Assembly: GCA_035297265.1 (NCBI GenBank)
Contig: DATGZH010000003.1
Coordinates: 1-64,000, forward strand
Source of the DNA: DATGZH01 sp035297265
GTDB taxonomy: Bacteria > Actinomycetota > Acidimicrobiia > Acidimicrobiales > RAAP-2
DNA: 64,000 bases
Reading direction: 5' to 3'
Of this stretch, positions 33,546 to 42,665 are shown in pieces (position 1 is the stretch's first letter; the number at the start of each line of letters is the position of its first letter). A program made the position numbers and the translations under genes. The notes below the pieces were generated by a model. That model worked only from the letters and a program-made list of their open reading frames with translations, ran no database searches and was not told the DNA's origin.

Positions 33546-34695
33546 GGCCGGCCACCGCCGCCTCCACCACGTCGGCCACCCGCTCGGCTGCGCCGGGCCG
33601 ACCCAGCCGGTGCGCGGCCTCCCCCATCGACCGGAGCTCGGCCGGCTGGGCGAGCAGCCGGCCGAGGAGCACCTCCAGCTGGTGCCCGGTGCAGTCGGCG
33701 TCGGGCAGGAGCACGGCCGCGCCGTGCGCCACGAGGACCCGGGCGTTGGCGTGCTGGTGGTCGGCCGGCGCCCCGGGCAGCGGCACGAGGACGGCCGGGA
33801 CGCCCACGAGCGTGAGCTCGGCCACGGTCATGGCGCCCGCCCGGGAGACGACGACGTCGGCCGCGCCGTAGAAGAGCGGCATCTGGTCGCAGAAGGGGAC
33901 GACGCGGTAGTCGAGCCGTCCCGGGCTGGGACCGGCGGCAGGGTCGCCGAGCGAGGGGGGTCGGTCGGCCACGACCTCGTCGAAGTCGCGCCGACCGGTC
34001 ACGTGGTAGAGGGCGAGGTCGTCGCGCTCGGCCCAGCGCCCCGCCAGGTCGACGACGGCCCGGTTCACCCGCCGCGAGCCGAGCGAGCCGGAGACCACGC
34101 CCACCGTCGTCCGGTCCTCGGCGAGGCCGAGGGCCACCCGGGCCTTGGCCATGGCCTCGGCCGAGCGGTCGACCAGGCCGAGCTCGTCGCGCACCGGCGT
34201 CCCGGTGACCGTGGCCCGCGGCAGCCCCGAGTCGGCGAAGGCGGTGGCGCTCGCCGTGGCGAAGCGGCCGAGGAGCCGGTGGACGAGGCCGGGCACCGCG
34301 TCGACCTGCACGAGGACGAGCGGCACCCGTCCGAGCACCGCGGCGGCCCCGGCCGCGAAGCTGGCGTAGCCCCCCACCGAGACGACCACCGAGGGCTGCC
34401 AGCGCCCGAGGGTCGCCCGCATCTGGCCGACGGTGGAGCCCGCCTGATAGAGGGCCCGGGCGTTCTCGGCCAGGTCGCCCGGGGCGAGGCTGCGGCGGAG
34501 GCCCCGCCCGGGGAGCGTCGTCACCGGGAAGCCCTCCTCGGCCAGGAGGGCGGCGTCTTCCCCCCGGGCCGAACCGACCAGCTCGATCGACGATCGGGGG
34601 TGGCCCCGGGCCGAGAGGGCCCGGGCCACGGCGAGGGCCGGGAAGACGTGCCCCCCCGTACCGCCGCCGGCGACGACGGCGAAGCGCTCGCTCAC
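33535..34695 (-). CDS. murG: lipid II synthase (MurG)
   Basis: Membrane-associated glycosyltransferase adding GlcNAc to lipid I. 386 residues with the glycine-rich loop AVVAGGGTGGHVFPALAVA, SVGGYASF, SGSLGSRRVN and the UDP-GlcNAc site SRAGAMTVAEL. Family GT28. Its GTG start (34695) overlaps the ftsW stop as GTGA. Some reading continues upstream but the conserved protein begins here. Confidence 0.95.
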   Translation of the reverse strand: MSERFAVVAGGGTGGHVFPALAVARALSARGHPRSSIELVGSARGEDAALLAEEGFPVTTLPGRGLRRSLAPGDLAENARALYQAGSTVGQMRATLGRWQPSVVVSVGGYASFAAGAAAVLGRVPLVLVQVDAVPGLVHRLLGRFATASATAFADSGLPRATVTGTPVRDELGLVDRSAEAMAKARVALGLAEDRTTVGVVSGSLGSRRVNRAVVDLAGRWAERDDLALYHVTGRRDFDEVVADRPPSLGDPAAGPSPGRLDYRVVPFCDQMPLFYGAADVVVSRAGAMTVAELTLVGVPAVLVPLPGAPADHQHANARVLVAHGAAVLLPDADCTGHQLEVLLGRLLAQPAELRSMGEAAHRLGRPGAAERVADVVEAAVAGRVR

Positions 34696-35993
34696 CTCGA
34701 CCTCCGGGCCCCGGCCACGCTCGCCGGCCGTCGGGCCGCCGGCGCCGGTCGGCGCAGAGCGGGCGGGCGCTCGTGCCGGGCCACGTTCACGAGGATGCCG
34801 GCCCCCACCATCGTGATGACGAGCGACGAGCCGCCGAACGAGATGAACGGGAGGGGGATGCCGGTCACCGGGAGGAGCCCGGTGACCGCGCCCACGTTGA
34901 TGACCGTTTCGCTCGTGATCCAGGCCACGACGGCCACCGCGACCAGCGCCCCGAAACGGTCGGGGGCCCGGGCTGCGGCCCGGAGCCCGAACCAGGCCAG
35001 GGCGCCGAGGAGGAAGAGGACGGCGAGGGCCCCCACGAGGCCGAGCTCTTCCCCGACCACCGAGAAGATGAAGTCGGTGTGGGCGTTCGGGAGGAGCCCC
35101 CACTTCTCCCGGCCGTTGCCGAGGCCGAGACCGAAGAGGTGGCCCGAGCCCAGGCCGATGAGGGACTGGACGACCTGGTAGCCCGAGCCCGCCTGGTGAG
35201 CGCCCGGGTTGAGGAACGAGAACAGCCGGGCCCGGCGGTAGGGGTCGGCCAGGCCGACGATGACGGCCACGAGGAGCAGCGCCCCGAGCAGCTTCACCAC
35301 CGGCTTCATGGCCACGCCCGAGGCGAAGAGGAGGGCGAGGGTGATGCAGGCGAGGACCACGGCCGTGCCCATGTCGGGCTGGAGGACGATGAGCCCACCG
35401 GCGGCCGCCGCCACGAGGAGCAGCGGCCCGACCGTCGTGCGGTGCCCACCGCCCCGCTCGGTCCGCCGCACCACGAGGTGGGCCCCGAACACCACGAGGG
35501 CCAGCTTCATGAGCTCCGAGGGCTGCAGCCGCAACTGGCTGAAACCGATCCAGCGGCTCGAGCCGCCCGAGGCCACGCCCACGCCGGGCACGAGCACCAG
35601 CAGGAGCAGGGCGAAGGTCACGAGGAGGAGGAGCAGGCTGAGCCCCCGCCAGCGCCGGTAGTCCATCCGGCAGGCGACGGCGAAGGCCAGCACCCCCACG
35701 GCCATCCAGATGAGCTCGCGGGTGAGGATGTACCAGGGCGACCCGTAGAGGCTGAGCGAGATCACCGAGCCGGCCGAGCCCACCATCACCGTCCCGATGA
35801 CGCAGAGCGCCCCCACGAGGACGACGAGGATCGAGGAGGTCGGGACCCGCCGCAGGGCCTCGACGAGGAGCGCCGGGCCGCGGCCGTGGTCCTCGCCGAG
35901 CGACTCCCTGGGCGCGTGAGCACGCCGTCGCACCGCACCAGCCTCGCGGAACGGCAGCGCCAGGTGGGGGAATTGGCCGCCCTGGGCGGTCAC
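34692..35993 (-). CDS. ftsW: SEDS-family peptidoglycan polymerase FtsW
   Basis: 433 residues. A 40-residue basic tail precedes about ten membrane spans. SEDS features include the ELIWMAVGVLAF and LQPSELMKLALVVF segments, the essential-aspartate region GGLIVLQPDMGTAVVL, and AHTDFIFSVVGEELGLVG and PLPFISFGGSSLV near the end. It polymerises glycan at the septum with FtsI. GTG 35993 overlaps the mraY stop (GTGA), so murD, normally between them, is absent. Confidence 0.95.
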   Translation of the reverse strand: MTAQGGQFPHLALPFREAGAVRRRAHAPRESLGEDHGRGPALLVEALRRVPTSSILVVLVGALCVIGTVMVGSAGSVISLSLYGSPWYILTRELIWMAVGVLAFAVACRMDYRRWRGLSLLLLLVTFALLLLVLVPGVGVASGGSSRWIGFSQLRLQPSELMKLALVVFGAHLVVRRTERGGGHRTTVGPLLLVAAAAGGLIVLQPDMGTAVVLACITLALLFASGVAMKPVVKLLGALLLVAVIVGLADPYRRARLFSFLNPGAHQAGSGYQVVQSLIGLGSGHLFGLGLGNGREKWGLLPNAHTDFIFSVVGEELGLVGALAVLFLLGALAWFGLRAAARAPDRFGALVAVAVVAWITSETVINVGAVTGLLPVTGIPLPFISFGGSSLVITMVGAGILVNVARHERPPALRRPAPAARRPASVAGARRSR

Positions 35994-37030
35994 GTGAACT
36001 TGGCCACGGTGAGGAACTCGCCGTAGAAGATGCCGAGGGCGAGGGCGGCGAAGAGGCCGCCCATCACCCAGAAGCGCACCATGACCGTGGTCTCGGGCCA
36101 GCCGAGCAGCTCGAAGTGGTGGTGGAACGGCGCCATCCGGAAGACCCGGCGGTGGAACAGGCGGAAGCTCACGACCTGGACGATCACCGACACGGCCTCC
36201 AGCACGAACAGGCCGCCCACGATGGGCAGGAGGAGGTCGAGGTTGAGGAGCAGGCAGACCGCGGCCAGACCCGAGCCGATGGCGAGCGCCCCGGTGTCGC
36301 CCATGATGATCCGGGCGGGGGCGGCGTTCCACCACAAGAACCCGAGGCACGCCCCGGCGAGAGCCACCGAGGCCAGCGCGAGGTCGATCGCCGACGCCGG
36401 GAGCAGGTGGTAGATGGTCACGTGGCGGAAGACCCAGTAGCCGATGATCGAGAGGACGGCAAAGCAGAACGTCGAAGAGCCGGCGGCCAGCCCGTCGAGG
36501 CCGTCCGTCAGGTTGACGGCGTTCGACGTGGCCACCATCACGAGCACGGCGAAGACCACCCAGCCGAGCTCGCCGAGATGCACCCCCGGTGTGTTGATGC
36601 GGGTGAACGAGAGGGCCGTGGCGGTGTGGGCCCAGTGCACGGCGAGCTCGGCGAACACGATGGCCGCCGCGAACTGGGCCACGAGCTTGCCCCGCTTGTT
36701 GAGCCCGAGGCTCCGCTTGTTGCGCACCTTGATCATGTCGTCGAGGAAGCCGATGAGGCCGAACAAGAACACCGCGATGATGACGAGGTACCCGGTGCGC
36801 GAGAAGCGCACCTCGGGGCCGACGTGGCCCATGAAGTAGCCGACCAGCACCGCGGCGACGATGGCGATGCCGCCCATCGTCGGCGTCCCAGCCTTGTAGT
36901 TGTGGGTGCTCGGTCCCTCCTCGCGCACGAACTGGCCGATGCGGCGTGACCGGAACCACCGGATGAGGAAGGGCGTCGAGAAGACGGCCACGAGGAAGGC
37001 CACGCTCCCCGATTCCATGAGCGACAGCAC
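35990..37030 (-). CDS. mraY: phospho-MurNAc-pentapeptide transferase
   Basis: 346-residue membrane enzyme that makes lipid I from UDP-MurNAc-pentapeptide and undecaprenyl phosphate. It has roughly ten spans, the catalytic DD pair in GFLDDMIKV, NAVNLTDGLDGLAAG, WNAAPARIIMGDTGALAIGS and the HHHFELLGWPE loop. GTG 37030 follows the murE stop by 3 bases, leaving no room for murF. Confidence 0.97.
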   Translation of the reverse strand: MLSLMESGSVAFLVAVFSTPFLIRWFRSRRIGQFVREEGPSTHNYKAGTPTMGGIAIVAAVLVGYFMGHVGPEVRFSRTGYLVIIAVFLFGLIGFLDDMIKVRNKRSLGLNKRGKLVAQFAAAIVFAELAVHWAHTATALSFTRINTPGVHLGELGWVVFAVLVMVATSNAVNLTDGLDGLAAGSSTFCFAVLSIIGYWVFRHVTIYHLLPASAIDLALASVALAGACLGFLWWNAAPARIIMGDTGALAIGSGLAAVCLLLNLDLLLPIVGGLFVLEAVSVIVQVVSFRLFHRRVFRMAPFHHHFELLGWPETTVMVRFWVMGGLFAALALGIFYGEFLTVAKFT

Positions 37031-37033
37031 GCC

Positions 37034-38485
37034 TCAGCCCCCCGAGCCGTCCGGGTGCTCCGGCGGCCGGCCCAAGCGGTCGAGGAGCTGCGCCCGCACC
37101 TCCTCGCGGTCGTCGAAGGGGAGCCGCTCCTCCCCCACCTCCTGGTAGGTCTCGTGGCCCTTGCCGGCGACCACGACCACGTCGCCGGCGCCCGCCAGGT
37201 CGAGGGCGAGGCCGATCGCCTGCCGGCGGTCGGGCACCACCTCGGCCCCGAGGGCCGGGATCCCCGCCTGCACCTCGGCGATGATGGCCGCCGGGTCCTC
37301 GTGCCGGGGGTTGTCCGAGGTGACGACGACCACGTCGGCGCCGGCCGCGGCGGCTGCGCCCATGAGCGGGCGTTTCTTGCGGTCGCGGTCGCCGCCCGCC
37401 CCGAACACCACGATCACCCGGGCCCCGGGGGTGGCGAGGCGGCGGGCCTCGGCGAGGACCGCCGAGAGGGCCGCGGGGGTGTGCGCGTAGTCGACCAGCA
37501 CGGTGAAGGGGGTCGGACGGCCGGCCGACACGAGCTCGAGGCGGCCGGGGACCGCCGGTGAGGTGGCGATGGCCGCCGCGGCGACGTCCTCCTCCACCCC
37601 GAGGACGGTGGCCACCGTGAGAGCCATGAGGGCATTGTCCACGTTGAGGAGGCCGGAGAGGGCGGTCCGGACCCGGCGCCCCCGCCACGTGAAGGCGGTG
37701 GCCCCGGCCTCGAGACACACATCGGTGGCCTCCGCCCGGTGCACGGTCGTGAGGGGCACCGCGGCCTCGGCGGCGAGCCGGCGGCCCGATTCGTCGTCGG
37801 CCAGGACGACGCCGCACCTCGCCCGCTCCGGCGTGAAGAGTGAGGCCTTGGCGGCGAAGTAGTCCTCCATCGTCCCGTGGAAGTCGAGGTGGTCCTGGGA
37901 GAGGTTCGTGAACGCGGCCACGTCGAAGACGATGCCGTCCACGCGCGCCTGGACCAGGGCGTGCGAGGACACCTCCATGGCCACGGCCGGCCGGAGCCCG
38001 CCACCGGCCCGGTCACGCACCTCGGCCAGGAGCGCCTGCAGCTCGGTGGACTCCGGTGTGGTGCGGGCGCCCGAGAGCGTGCCGAGCACCGTCGTCGGGT
38101 GGCCGGCCGCCTCGAGCACCGCACCGAGGAGGTGGGTCACCGTGGTCTTGCCGTTCGTGCCGGTCACGCCGACCATGACGAGGTCCTCGGCCGGGTGGCC
38201 GTAGAAGGCGGCGGCCACCCGGGCCATGGCCGGGCGGGCCTCGGCCACCCGCACCTGGAGGACGTCGCCGACGCCCGGGAGGACGTGCTCCTCGAGGAGG
38301 GCCACCGCACCGCGGGCGACGGCGTCGGCGGCGAATTCGTGCCCGTCGGCTGTGGTGCCGGGCAGGCAGCAGAAGAGGTCGCCAACGGCGACCCGCCGGC
38401 TGTCGTGCACCACCCCGCTCACGTCGACCGACGAGGGGTCGCCCACCGTCTCCAGCACATTGACCTCGTCGAGCAACAGGTTCAT
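37034..38485 (-). CDS. murE: UDP-MurNAc-tripeptide synthetase (meso-diaminopimelate adding)
   Basis: 483 residues from ATG 38485. It carries the MurE N-terminus (DVSGVVHDSRRVAVGDLFCCLPG), the ATP loop VGVTGTNGKTTVTHLL (near residue 115), the carbamylated-lysine region FHGTMEDYFAAKASLF, and the specificity motif SDNPRHEDP near residue 390. DNPR is the signature for meso-diaminopimelate, so the wall should be of the DAP type. Frame is open 30 codons upstream; GTG 38575 or GTG 38491 are alternatives, but the protein aligns from MNLLL. No clear ribosome-binding site precedes this ATG. Confidence 0.96.
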   Translation of the reverse strand: MNLLLDEVNVLETVGDPSSVDVSGVVHDSRRVAVGDLFCCLPGTTADGHEFAADAVARGAVALLEEHVLPGVGDVLQVRVAEARPAMARVAAAFYGHPAEDLVMVGVTGTNGKTTVTHLLGAVLEAAGHPTTVLGTLSGARTTPESTELQALLAEVRDRAGGGLRPAVAMEVSSHALVQARVDGIVFDVAAFTNLSQDHLDFHGTMEDYFAAKASLFTPERARCGVVLADDESGRRLAAEAAVPLTTVHRAEATDVCLEAGATAFTWRGRRVRTALSGLLNVDNALMALTVATVLGVEEDVAAAAIATSPAVPGRLELVSAGRPTPFTVLVDYAHTPAALSAVLAEARRLATPGARVIVVFGAGGDRDRKKRPLMGAAAAAGADVVVVTSDNPRHEDPAAIIAEVQAGIPALGAEVVPDRRQAIGLALDLAGAGDVVVVAGKGHETYQEVGEERLPFDDREEVRAQLLDRLGRPPEHPDGSGG

Positions 38486-38582
38486 CTGCACGGGGGCGGG
38501 CGACGGCGACGGCGGGCACCGGCCACGGACTGTCCGGGCCCCGCTCGACCGTCCGGGCGATGGTACTCGTCGCACCAGAGGG

Positions 38583-40520
38583 TCACGTGATGTCTTGGGC
38601 CTGGTCGGCCGACGACCCTCCCTGTGCCTGACCCTGCGTGGGCGCCCCTGGTGTGGTGGGGATGCCGTAGCGATGGAGCGCGTAGCTCATGATCTTGGAG
38701 AACACCGGGGCGGCGACCGTCCCGCCGAAGATGGGCGTCGGCCGGTTGAGGACGACGATGGCCGAGATGACCGGGTTGTTCGCCGGGGCGAAGCCCACGA
38801 ACGAGGCCATGTAGGCCCCCTGGATGTAGCTGTCCTTGCCGGGCTGGGGGATCTGGGCCGTCCCGGTCTTGCCGGCCACCGTGTAGCCCGGGACGACGGC
38901 GCTCGTGCCGGTGCCCACGTCCACCACCTGCTCGAGCATCCCGGTGAGCTCGGCTGCGGTGGACGGCGACATCACCTCGTGGCCGGCGGCCGGCGTCACG
39001 GCGTGGAGGCTGCCGTCCGGCTCGATCTCCGCCCGGACGAGGGTCGGGGGCACGAACTCGCCGCCGTCGGCCACGGCGTTGTACATGTCGAGGACCTGCT
39101 GGGCGGTGACCGCGTCCACCTGGCCGATCGGGAGGGAGACGAGGTCGGTCGGCTCCCACTGGGCCGGCCCGGCGAGAAGGCCGGGGGACTCGCCGGGGAA
39201 GTCGAGGCCCGTGAACTGGCCGAAGCCCAGCCGCTGCACCTGGGCCAGGAGACGGGACTCGCCCACGTCCGAGGCGATCTCGGAGGTCCCGATGTTGCTC
39301 GACTGGGCGAGGATCTGGGTGGCGGTGAGCTGCTCGGTGGCGTGGGGCTCGGCGTCGTGGAACGTGGAGCCGTCGAGCTGGATGTGGTCGGGCACCGTGA
39401 AGAGCGTGTTCGGGCTGACGATCCCGTCGGCCAGGGCGATCGAGAACGTGACCAGCTTGAAGACCGAGCCCGGTTCGTAGAGCTGGGTGACCGCCAGGTT
39501 CTGGCTGGCCTCGGCCACCGGCCCCGACGGGCCGCCGGTGCTCTTCGGGCTCGTCGACGTCAGGGTGGTGCCCGCGCCGTCGGCCGGGGCCGTGCTCACC
39601 AGGTTGGCCATGGCCAGGATCTGGCCGGTGTGGACGTCCATGACCACGGCCACGCCGCTCGCCGCGTGGGTCGCGGCCACCTGGGCCGCGAGAGCCTGCT
39701 CCGTCTCGTACTGGAGGGGCTCGTCGATGGACAGCTCGAGGCCGGTGCCCGCCCGCGAGGCGCTGGCCCCGGTGACGTGGGAACCGGGCAGGGCCACACC
39801 GAGCGGCGACTCGAGGAGGGTCTCGGACATCGGGGTCCCGGCGAGGAGGTGCTGGTAGGCGTACTCGAGGCCGCCGTTGCCGGTCCCGGCCGCCCCCGTC
39901 GCCCCGAGCACCGGCGCGGCCAGCTGCCCGTTCGGCACGACACGGTGGGAGTCGTCGATGAGGGTGATGCCCGGCTGGTTGGCCGCCGCCACCTTGGCCC
40001 CCTCGGCCAGGGGGACGTCCCGGGCGAGGGCCACGTAGCCGTTGCGCTCGTGGAGGAGGCCAGCGAGACGGTCGACGGGCAGGCCGAGCAACGGCGCGAG
40101 GGCCTGGGCCTCGGTGAAGGGGTGGGCCACCTGGAAGTCGTCGGCGATCACGGTCTTCGTCGGCACCGAGAGGGCGAGCACGAGGCCGTTGCGGTCGTAG
40201 AGCCCGCCGCGCAGCGCCGGCACGGTGACCGTCTGGACGAGCTCGGCCCGGGCGGCCGCCCGGTACTTGGCGGAGTGGAGCACCTGCACGTCGACGAGCC
40301 GGGCCACGAGGGCGAGCAGGACGACCACGAGGACGAGCCGGAAGCAGCGGATCCGCCGGGCGAGGACCGGCGGCTGCGCCGGCTTGGCCGGGCGGGCCGC
40401 CGGCCGAGCGGCGCCGCGGGGCCGGGTGCTGCGGGTCGTCGGCCGGGGACGCCGGTCGGTGGTTTGCTTGGGCCCCGCCCCCGTCCTCGATCTCGGAGGG
40501 AGGGTGGCGGTCGGGCTCAC
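38583..40520 (-). CDS. ftsI: septal transpeptidase FtsI (class B PBP)
   Basis: 645 residues. A 70-residue basic, Pro-rich cytoplasmic tail, then one span (FRLVLVVVLLALVARLVDVQVL), a pedestal domain, and the transpeptidase domain with the catalytic Ser in LYEPGSVFKLVTF (near 350), SSN (AQSSNIGTSEIA, near 407) and KTG (TVAGKTGTAQIP, near 549). It cross-links septal peptidoglycan with FtsW. The C-terminus is Gln/Gly/Ser-rich. GTG 40520 overlaps the ftsL stop (GTGA). Confidence 0.95.
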   Translation of the reverse strand: MSPTATLPPRSRTGAGPKQTTDRRPRPTTRSTRPRGAARPAARPAKPAQPPVLARRIRCFRLVLVVVLLALVARLVDVQVLHSAKYRAAARAELVQTVTVPALRGGLYDRNGLVLALSVPTKTVIADDFQVAHPFTEAQALAPLLGLPVDRLAGLLHERNGYVALARDVPLAEGAKVAAANQPGITLIDDSHRVVPNGQLAAPVLGATGAAGTGNGGLEYAYQHLLAGTPMSETLLESPLGVALPGSHVTGASASRAGTGLELSIDEPLQYETEQALAAQVAATHAASGVAVVMDVHTGQILAMANLVSTAPADGAGTTLTSTSPKSTGGPSGPVAEASQNLAVTQLYEPGSVFKLVTFSIALADGIVSPNTLFTVPDHIQLDGSTFHDAEPHATEQLTATQILAQSSNIGTSEIASDVGESRLLAQVQRLGFGQFTGLDFPGESPGLLAGPAQWEPTDLVSLPIGQVDAVTAQQVLDMYNAVADGGEFVPPTLVRAEIEPDGSLHAVTPAAGHEVMSPSTAAELTGMLEQVVDVGTGTSAVVPGYTVAGKTGTAQIPQPGKDSYIQGAYMASFVGFAPANNPVISAIVVLNRPTPIFGGTVAAPVFSKIMSYALHRYGIPTTPGAPTQGQAQGGSSADQAQDIT

Positions 40521-41104
40521 CGACCCGGGGCGGGCGGACCGGCCCCGTTGGTCGTGGGCGTGAGCGTCGTGAGGGGCTCGGTCGTGAGCGTGGTGCCCGG
40601 CACCGTCGAGGTCGGCGAACCGGATGCCGCCGTGGTCCCGCCCGTCGTCCCGCCGACGTTGGCCGGGACCGTGGTCGTGGTGGCGGGGGGCGGGGTCAGG
40701 TTGGGCGTTGAGAGGGGCTTGTCGAGGGACACCGAAGGGAGCTGTGCCAGCTCGGACGGGGTGACCATGCCGAGCCGGGCGCCGGCGTCGCCCACGATCC
40801 GCGAAGGCGTCTCGAGCTGGGCCACCGCCAGCTCGGCCTGGCGGTGCTGCACCTCGGCCACCGACAGGCGGGCCTCGAGCCCGGCCAGACGGACCTGGCC
40901 TTGGGCGAGCAGGGCCTGGCCGATGACGACGGCGAGGAGGCTGGCCACGAGGAGCAGCGGCGCGATGACCGGAGCGATCCGGCGCTTGGCCGCCCGGGGC
41001 GTGTCGACCGGACGGAGCCGGGGACGGGCCTCGGGCCCGGGGCGGGGCGCGGCCCGCCGGGTGGCCGTCCGGGCGGCGGCGGTGCTGGCCGGTGGCGGGG
41101 TCAC
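40517..41104 (-). CDS. ftsL: FtsL-like septum protein with a Thr/Pro-rich tail
   Basis: 195 residues, placed exactly where ftsL lies (rsmH-ftsL-ftsI). The basic cytoplasmic tail (about 1-37) precedes one span (APVIAPLLLVASLLAVVIGQAL) and a short coiled coil (LAGLEARLSVAEVQHRQAELAVAQLETPSRIVGDAGARLGM). The last 75 residues are Thr/Pro/Gly-rich (TPPPATTTTVP, GGTTGG), an outer-facing disordered tail longer than in typical FtsL. The identification rests on topology and gene order; sequence similarity is always weak in this family. Confidence 0.82.
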   Translation of the reverse strand: MTPPPASTAAARTATRRAAPRPGPEARPRLRPVDTPRAAKRRIAPVIAPLLLVASLLAVVIGQALLAQGQVRLAGLEARLSVAEVQHRQAELAVAQLETPSRIVGDAGARLGMVTPSELAQLPSVSLDKPLSTPNLTPPPATTTTVPANVGGTTGGTTAASGSPTSTVPGTTLTTEPLTTLTPTTNGAGPPAPGR

Positions 41105-42033
41105 GCCGCGGTCCGCTCGATGGCCCGGAGCCGGGCCGCCGCGGCCCGGTGGTTGCGGGCCACCTCGTCGGGGGACGGGCGACGGGCGCCCCGGAACACG
41201 AGGCGGTGCTTCGGCACCGCGCCGCAGACACAGGGCAGGCCGGGCGGGCAGACGCAGCCGCCGGTGAGCGCCTGGGCGAAGGCCGCCTTCACCAGCCGGT
41301 CCTCTCCCGAGTGGTACGCGATGGCCAGGCAACGGCCGCCGACGGCGAGCAGCTCGAGAGCGACCGGCAGGGTGGCCGCCAGCTGTTCGAGCTCCTCGTT
41401 GACGGTGGCCCGCAGTGCTTGGAAGACCCGTCGGGCCGGATGGCCACGACGGCGGACGGCGGCCGGCACCGCGGCCGCCACGACCTCAGCCAGCTCGGCC
41501 GTCGACGTGACCGGACGTGCGGCCACGACGGCACGAGCCAGCCGGCGGGCTAGCCGGCCCTCGCCGTGGGCGGCGAAGAGGACGGCCAGCTCGGCTTCTG
41601 TGGCCTCGTTGACGATGCTCGCCGCGTCACGGCCCGCCGTCGGGTCCATGCGCATGTCGAGGGGGCCCTCGGCCCGGTAGGAGAAGCCCCGTTCGGCCCG
41701 GTCGAGCTGAGGCGAGCTCACCCCGAGGTCGAAGAGCACCCCCGAGAGCGTTCCGGCCACGGAGCCCGCGGCCTCGGCCAGCTCGTCGAAGCGGGCCTGC
41801 CGGACCGCCGCTCGCGACCCGAACGGCGCGAGGCGCGCCCTGGCCGCGGTGACCGCGTCAGGGTCGCGGTCGAGACCGAGGACGGAGAGCTCCGGGCGGG
41901 CGGCGAGGACGGCCGCCGTGTGGCCCCCTCCCCCGACAGTGGCGTCGACCACCCAGCCGGCGGGCACCGGGGCGAACAGCTCGACCACCTCGTCGAGGAG
42001 CACGGGCTCGTGCAAGAACTGGTCCTGGGCCAT
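41101..42033 (-). CDS. rsmH: 16S rRNA (cytosine-1402-N4)-methyltransferase
   Basis: 310 residues from ATG 42033. SAM site VVDATVGGGGHTAAVL, the FDLGVSSPQLDRAERGFSYRAEGPLDMRMD segment, the RRVFQALRATVNEELEQL stretch and the ending HSGEDRLVKAAF...KHRLVF define RsmH. A short cysteine cluster lies in CVCPPGLPCVCG. The preferred start gives the family's usual N-terminus (HEPVLLDEV eight residues in). ATG 42132 would add 33 residues whose codons are also GC-rich at third positions, so the longer form is possible. Confidence 0.95.
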   Translation of the reverse strand: MAQDQFLHEPVLLDEVVELFAPVPAGWVVDATVGGGGHTAAVLAARPELSVLGLDRDPDAVTAARARLAPFGSRAAVRQARFDELAEAAGSVAGTLSGVLFDLGVSSPQLDRAERGFSYRAEGPLDMRMDPTAGRDAASIVNEATEAELAVLFAAHGEGRLARRLARAVVAARPVTSTAELAEVVAAAVPAAVRRRGHPARRVFQALRATVNEELEQLAATLPVALELLAVGGRCLAIAYHSGEDRLVKAAFAQALTGGCVCPPGLPCVCGAVPKHRLVFRGARRPSPDEVARNHRAAAARLRAIERTAA

Positions 42034-42176
42034 CCGCAGCCCCCCGGCCGGCACCGCGCTCTCGAAGAGAGCACGTTGGTGGAAGAGGGCGGAGGAGATG
42101 TCTTCCACCGCGCCGGTCGAGGGGCTGCGCATGGTCCGGGCTTGAGAGCCCAACGCAACGTTGTCGTCGCCTCCAA

Positions 42177-42596
42177 TCAGTCGTCCGCGTCGTCGATGAA
42201 CCACCGTTCTTCTGGGGCCACCCGCTCCGACCAGACGGTCGGGTTCCAGAGCTCGAGCCGGTCGATGGCCCCGTGCACGAGCACCTCGCTCTGCAGACGG
42301 GCGAACTCCCGCAGGTACGAGGGGATGGCCATGCGGCCCTGACGGTCGATCTCCACCTCGCAGGAGTTGGAGGCCCAGACCCGGGCCCGGTTGCGGTCGG
42401 TGCGTCCACCGGCCCCCCGGTCCTGCATGGCGGCCATCTGCCGCTCGAACTCCCCCGGTGTCCAGAGGGCGAGACAGCCCTCCCGGAACTCGGTGAGGTA
42501 GCCGCCCCGCTCGAAGGCCCCGCGGAATTTGGCAGGCAGGATCACCCGACCCTTGGTGTCGAGCGAATGCTCGTACCTTCCGACGAATCCGGCCAC
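42177..42596 (-). CDS. mraZ: transcriptional regulator/division protein MraZ
   Basis: 139 residues from GTG 42596. Tandem AbrB-like MraZ domains: FVGRYEHSLDTKGRVILPAKFR and the second ASNSCEVEIDRQGRMAIPSYLREF. MraZ represses its own dcw operon in enterobacteria and activates or represses in others by binding direct repeats in the mraZ promoter. The earlier GTG at 42641 would place the start within those repeats, only 15 bases from the predicted transcription start, so I prefer 42596. First gene of the leftward cluster. Confidence 0.94.
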   Translation of the reverse strand: MAGFVGRYEHSLDTKGRVILPAKFRGAFERGGYLTEFREGCLALWTPGEFERQMAAMQDRGAGGRTDRNRARVWASNSCEVEIDRQGRMAIPSYLREFARLQSEVLVHGAIDRLELWNPTVWSERVAPEERWFIDDADD

Positions 42597-42635
42597 TTCC
42601 CCGCACTCCCACGACGCTCCCTGGATCGCGCCCTC

Positions 42636-42665
42636 TGACACCCTTTCACACCACTTTCCGCCACT
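42636..42665 (-). promoter_or_regulatory. three 10-base direct repeats, candidate MraZ operator
   Basis: On the minus strand AGTGGCGGAA, AGTGGTGTGA and AAGGGTGTCA follow one another without a gap, covering the end of the -10 box and the transcription start. Tandem GTGG-type repeats with a period near 10 bases are the known shape of MraZ binding sites. Confidence 0.6.

Noticed and set aside
34692..37817. 1,041-codon frame that appears to fuse ftsW with upstream sequence
   Set aside because: The conserved FtsW begins at 35993; upstream codons are antisense-frame readings of mraY and murE.
42108..42132. Longer RsmH starting at ATG 42132 or GTG 42108
   Set aside because: The conserved start is at 42033; the extension has suitable codon composition but no ribosome-binding site and no family match, so it remains only a possibility.
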